Shown here piece by piece: positions 6,045 to 8,602 of a stretch of DNA of 8,602 bases. A model generated the notes under the pieces. The model worked only from the letters and a program-made list of their open reading frames with translations. It did no database searches and was not told the DNA's origin. Numbering within the stretch: position 1 is the first letter of the stretch; every line of letters begins with the position of its first letter. The stretch is from an uncultured Moheibacter sp. (GTDB lineage Bacteria > Bacteroidota > Bacteroidia > Flavobacteriales > Weeksellaceae), in the NCBI GenBank assembly GCA_937875605.1, contig CALLXZ010000270.1, forward strand, positions 1 to 8,602. Reading direction: 5' to 3'. The translations under genes and the position numbers were made by a program.

Positions 6045-6647
6045 TTAATTAAAGAAATAACTAACTCCCAAATTTAAAATAGAAGTATGATTGTTACCGT
6101 TCACAGCATCATTGGCTACCTGATCGACAAATCCATAAGAATAACGAAGAGAGGCCTCAAACTGACGCTTCAAACTGAATCCGATTCCCAAACTTGCTCC
6201 GAAATCAAATGAATTAAATTCATTATTACCTGCTTCTGTATTGAATCCTACATCTTCTACATTTTCACCTACTTTGAATCCAAAATACGGTCCACCTAAT
6301 ACGAAGAACTCACTTTCCGCATCGGTAAAATACAGCTTCGCATTCAAAGGAACATTGATATAACTTAAATAAATCTTTTGTCTCACTTTTCCAGAAGAAC
6401 GATTGTGCTCATCCATTTCACCTTGCCCTGAGTAATTAATTTCAGGTTGAAAAAACAAAATATCGTTATTGGTAATGGGAATTAACCCCAAAACACCTAA
6501 CTGAAATCCACCTCTGGATCTTGAATTTGCATGGACATCCGTAATATTGGTCATACTACCACTTGCGCGAACTCCAAAACGAACCTGCGCCTGCCCTATT
6601 TCTGCAAACATTAAACAAATAATAGCTGTAAATAATATTTTCTTCAT
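6045..6647 (-). CDS. Outer-membrane beta-barrel protein (porin-family, OMP_b-brl type)
   Basis: A 200-residue protein with a signal peptide (residues 1-20, cleavage at GQA/Q) followed by alternating hydrophobic beta strands and polar turns, as in small 8-stranded barrels. Diagnostic segments are RFGVRASGSMTNIT (23-36), ILFFQPEINYSGQG (63-76), YINVPLNAKLYF (96-107), FFVLGGPYFGFKVG (114-127) and the C-terminal strand ILNLGVSYFFN ending in an aromatic-rich tail. The family is abundant in Bacteroidota and mostly uncharacterised. No pore, enzyme or adhesin activity can be assigned. It is a single-gene unit: a clear promoter lies upstream and a strong terminator downstream. The ATG at 6647 directly precedes the MKKILF signal sequence. 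Confidence 0.88.
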   Translation of the reverse strand: MKKILFTAIICLMFAEIGQAQVRFGVRASGSMTNITDVHANSRSRGGFQLGVLGLIPITNNDILFFQPEINYSGQGEMDEHNRSSGKVRQKIYLSYINVPLNAKLYFTDAESEFFVLGGPYFGFKVGENVEDVGFNTEAGNNEFNSFDFGASLGIGFSLKRQFEASLRYSYGFVDQVANDAVNGNNHTSILNLGVSYFFN

Positions 6648-6672
6648 TTTTAATTGGTTGATTTTAATCTTG

Positions 6673-6701
6673 CAAAGATAAACCTATATTCGAGAACGCA
6701 A
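6673..6701 (-). promoter_or_regulatory. Bacteroidota promoter of the beta-barrel gene
   Basis: On the minus strand, TATCTTTG (6673-6680) matches the TAnnTTTG -7 consensus exactly and a TTG -33 element (6699-6701) sits 18 bp upstream. The leader would be about 20 nt. The -33 triplet shares its bases with the end of the sucD terminator. Confidence 0.75.
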
Positions 6702-6732
6702 AAAAGTCCGAAAAATTGAATCCGGACTTTTT
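6700..6732 (-). terminator. Intrinsic terminator of sucD
   Basis: The 10-bp inverted repeat AAAAAGTCCG (6701-6710) and CGGACTTTTT (6723-6732), with a 12-nt loop, starts about 21 nt after the sucD stop. Read on the minus strand it ends in a run of T residues, as for an intrinsic terminator. The A/T outer arms make it symmetric and it could also stop plus-strand transcription. The stem GC core is only 5 bp, so efficiency may be moderate. Confidence 0.75.
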
Positions 6733-6753
6733 AAATTCTATATTTTCAATAAA

Positions 6754-7626
6754 TTATCCTAAAACTTTCGCAACTGTCAATCCGATTTCTGCAGGAGAAT
6801 CCACTACGTTGATTCCGCATTCTTTCATGATTTCCATTTTTGCCTGAGCTGTATCGTCTTTCCCACCTACAATTGCACCGGCGTGCCCCATTGTTCTTCC
6901 TTTTGGTGCCGTTTGTCCTGCGATGAAACCTACAACCGGTTTTTTAGAACCACTTGCTTTGTACCATCGTGCCGCTTCAGCTTCCAATTGTCCTCCAATC
7001 TCACCTATCATTACAACTGCCTCTGTATCCGGATCGTTAATAAATAATTCCAAAGCTTCTTTGGTAGTTGTTCCTATGATAGGGTCTCCTCCGATTCCAA
7101 TTGCAGTAGAAATTCCGTAGCCTGCTTTCACAACTTGATCTGCTGCTTCGTATGTCAATGTTCCCGATTTGGAAACGATTCCTACTTTTCCTTTTTTGAA
7201 AACAAAGCCCGGCATGATTCCTACTTTCGCTTCGTCAGCAGTGATAACACCCGGACAGTTTGGTCCGATCAATGTCACTTTTCTCTCATCTACATACGCT
7301 TGTACATTTACCATGTCACCAACCGGAATTCCTTCCGTGATACAGATGATAACTTTGATTCCGGCATCGGCAGCTTCCATAATTGCATCTGCAGCAAATG
7401 CAGGCGGAACGAAAATAATACTTACATCTGCTCCCGCTTTTTTAACGGCATCTGCTACCGTATCAAAAACCGGTTTCCCCAAATGTTCTGTCCCTCCTTT
7501 TCCGGGAGTTACGCCACCAACCACATTGGTTCCGTAATCGATCATTTGTTCTGCATGGAAAGTTCCTTCCTTACCTGTAAATCCTTGTACAATTATCTTC
7601 GAATCTTTATTTACTAAAACTGCCAT
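6754..7626 (-). CDS. sucD: Succinate--CoA ligase (ADP-forming), alpha subunit
   Basis: Alpha subunit of succinyl-CoA synthetase, the TCA-cycle enzyme that makes a nucleoside triphosphate from succinyl-CoA with beta subunit SucC. The 290-residue length is the family norm. The CoA-binding Rossmann domain opens with [14 protein letters not shown] (11-24). GPNCPG (121-126) and SKSGTLTYE (152-160) are conserved. The phosphorylated active-site histidine is H248 in [15 protein letters not shown] (208-212) is also intact. Codon use is like that of a highly expressed gene, with more regular sense codons than the flanking genes, as expected for central metabolism (my impression, not computed). sucC is not adjacent on either side. 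A promoter lies immediately upstream and a terminator follows, so sucD appears to be transcribed alone. Confidence 0.98.
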   Translation of the reverse strand: MAVLVNKDSKIIVQGFTGKEGTFHAEQMIDYGTNVVGGVTPGKGGTEHLGKPVFDTVADAVKKAGADVSIIFVPPAFAADAIMEAADAGIKVIICITEGIPVGDMVNVQAYVDERKVTLIGPNCPGVITADEAKVGIMPGFVFKKGKVGIVSKSGTLTYEAADQVVKAGYGISTAIGIGGDPIIGTTTKEALELFINDPDTEAVVMIGEIGGQLEAEAARWYKASGSKKPVVGFIAGQTAPKGRTMGHAGAIVGGKDDTAQAKMEIMKECGINVVDSPAEIGLTVAKVLG

Positions 7627-7645
7627 TTTTTATTTTTTTGGTTCA

Positions 7646-7675
7646 CAAATGTATTGAATTTTTAACAGTTAAAAA
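7646..7675 (-). promoter_or_regulatory. Bacteroidota promoter of sucD with embedded palindrome
   Basis: On the minus strand, TACATTTG (7646-7653) matches the TAnnTTTG -7 consensus. The position 19 bp upstream (7673-7675) reads TTT rather than TTG. The start site should fall about 10-15 nt before the sucD ATG, giving a short A-rich leader. The palindrome TTTTTAAC-A-GTTAAAAA (plus strand, 7659-7675) occupies most of the spacer and reaches the -33 position, where a bound protein would block sigma. Promoter call is firm. Operator role is speculative. Confidence 0.65.
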
Positions 7676-7684
7676 AACTGATTT

Positions 7685-8602
7685 TTATCTTTCCGACAAT
7701 GCATAAAGCGCAAAACTTGCCAGCCAATGCTCACCTTCATAGCTTCCGTCTGTGATGGATGGAAGCGAATAAGCCAAATGTTTATCGCCCTCTTGTTTCA
7801 AATGACTGTATTTTTCCGGAAATGCTTTCGCTAGTCTATAAAAAATCCAAGCGCGAGAAAAATTCAGTCCATCCAGATGCACCAAATGCCCGTCAGTTCT
7901 GTCTGAAACTTTTGCGACTTCCAATGAAAATTTCTCATCTTTTAATTGTGAAAGAAAAGTGTCCAACCAACTTGAAAATTCTTCTTTACTTAAAATTCTT
8001 TGCATCAAACCGACTTCTTCCAAACAAGGCGAAAGAAAATCCATGCCGTCCGGCTCCCAAGAAATCGGACAGTTTTCGTCTTTTAAATAAAGTCTTTTTG
8101 CGTTTTCTTCTATGCTTGATTTTAATTTTTCATTTTTTGAATGAATGGCATAATCATAAGCAAAACTCATCCCAAATGCCGAATTGTTATGGGTTCCTAC
8201 TCGTAAAGGATAATTCAGTTTCGGAAGAAATTCTATGTATCTCGCGATAATTAAATCTGTCAAAGGTTGCATATTTTGGCTCATTTCTTTTGCGGATTCA
8301 TCGTTCCAAGTATCTAATTCCTGTTGCAATTTCAAAAGCCAAGTCCAGCCGTACATTCTTTCATAGGCATACTCTTGTTTCCTTTGGAAATAATTGATTT
8401 CTCCTTGAATATTTTCTTTAGAAATATTTTGTTTTAATTTTTGAATGATGGAATCACGGTTATCCAAATCCGGAAAATCTTTCAATAATTTAACTAAACT
8501 CCAATGTCCATGAACCGAAGAATGCCAATCAAAACATCCATAAAAAGCAGGATGTAATTCTTCCGGAGTTCCTAAATCTGATTTTGACGACAGCATTTGT
8601 CC
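7685..8602 (-). CDS. DUF2891 family protein, 5' end outside the window
   Basis: The frame is open to the right edge (two codons, Gly-Gln, precede the Met at 8596), and family members have roughly 40-60 residues before this point, so the true start lies outside. Residues are numbered from that Met. The DUF2891 pattern is nearly complete: HPAFYGCFDWHSSVHGHW (15-32), YGWTWLLKL (82-90), RVGTHNNSAFGMSFAYDYA (132-150), CPISWEPDGMDFLSPCLEE (176-194), VSDRTDGHLVHLDGLNFSRAW (about 230-250, broken here by numbering) and YEGEHWLASFALYAL (286-300). The many invariant His, Asp, Glu and Trp residues, and the helical repeats between them, suggest an alpha/alpha-barrel enzyme, perhaps acting on a sugar or similar substrate, but the activity is unknown. 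The stop lies 58 bp before sucD, whose own promoter occupies that gap. Confidence 0.92.
   Translation of the reverse strand, partial: GQMLSSKSDLGTPEELHPAFYGCFDWHSSVHGHWSLVKLLKDFPDLDNRDSIIQKLKQNISKENIQGEINYFQRKQEYAYERMYGWTWLLKLQQELDTWNDESAKEMSQNMQPLTDLIIARYIEFLPKLNYPLRVGTHNNSAFGMSFAYDYAIHSKNEKLKSSIEENAKRLYLKDENCPISWEPDGMDFLSPCLEEVGLMQRILSKEEFSSWLDTFLSQLKDEKFSLEVAKVSDRTDGHLVHLDGLNFSRAWIFYRLAKAFPEKYSHLKQEGDKHLAYSLPSITDGSYEGEHWLASFALYALSER

Noticed and set aside
7135..7617. Long open frames on the plus strand opposite sucD (also 7169-7537)
   Set aside because: They lie fully antisense to a textbook sucD, have low-complexity composition (Cys/Phe/Ser/Tyr-rich or Thr/Pro-rich) and no family features.
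7759..8250. 163-codon open frame on the plus strand opposite the DUF2891 gene
   Set aside because: It is antisense to a well-conserved coding region and its product shows no domain, signal or promoter.
1..8602. Search for mobile elements, CRISPR arrays, tRNA or rRNA genes, toxin-antitoxin or defence modules
   Set aside because: No transposase, integrase, regularly spaced repeats, cloverleaf-like sequence or defence-type domains were seen. The genes are housekeeping or lineage-typical envelope genes.

Overview
The window looks like ordinary chromosomal DNA from a member of the Bacteroidota, most likely class Flavobacteriia (a Weeksellaceae/Flavobacteriaceae-like genome). The evidence is AT-rich DNA, no Shine-Dalgarno sequences before the starts, several upstream boxes matching the Bacteroidota sigma consensus TAnnTTTG, and typical families of the phylum: an OMP_b-brl barrel, a DUF4136 lipoprotein, and a secreted protein with a carboxypeptidase-regulatory-like domain. 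Genus assignment is not possible by eye.

Left half, plus strand (1-4258). The window opens inside pssA (phosphatidylserine synthase), which overlaps by 8 bp a DnaQ-like 3'-5' exonuclease with an ExoX-like C-terminal domain. Then come an OsmC-family thiol peroxidase-like protein, a small Crp/Fnr-type regulator and an SMR transporter of the SugE/Gdx (guanidinium exporter) type. The close spacing suggests a read-through unit from pssA to the regulator, with the regulator and transporter probably forming a functional pair. mnmA (tRNA U34 2-thiolation) follows with its own strong promoter, which would give an essentially leaderless mRNA.

Right half, minus strand (4267-8602). In transcription order from the right edge there are: a DUF2891 protein whose 5' end is outside the window; sucD (succinyl-CoA ligase alpha) with its own promoter and terminator and without sucC beside it; an outer-membrane beta-barrel protein with a clear promoter and a strong intrinsic terminator; and a two-gene envelope operon encoding a DUF4136 lipoprotein and, 3 bp later, a secreted protein with a carboxypeptidase-regulatory-like domain. 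The last gene converges on mnmA with only 8 bp between stop codons.

There is no mobile element, CRISPR array, RNA gene, phage remnant or recognisable defence system. No stretch above 300 bp lacks a gene. I did not find a convincing undescribed system. The points most worth a second look are the envelope operon with its unannotated conserved C-terminal region, the DUF2891 enzyme-like family, the Crp-like/SMR pair with a nearby inverted repeat, the palindrome inside the sucD promoter, and the terminator/promoter overlap between sucD and the barrel gene.
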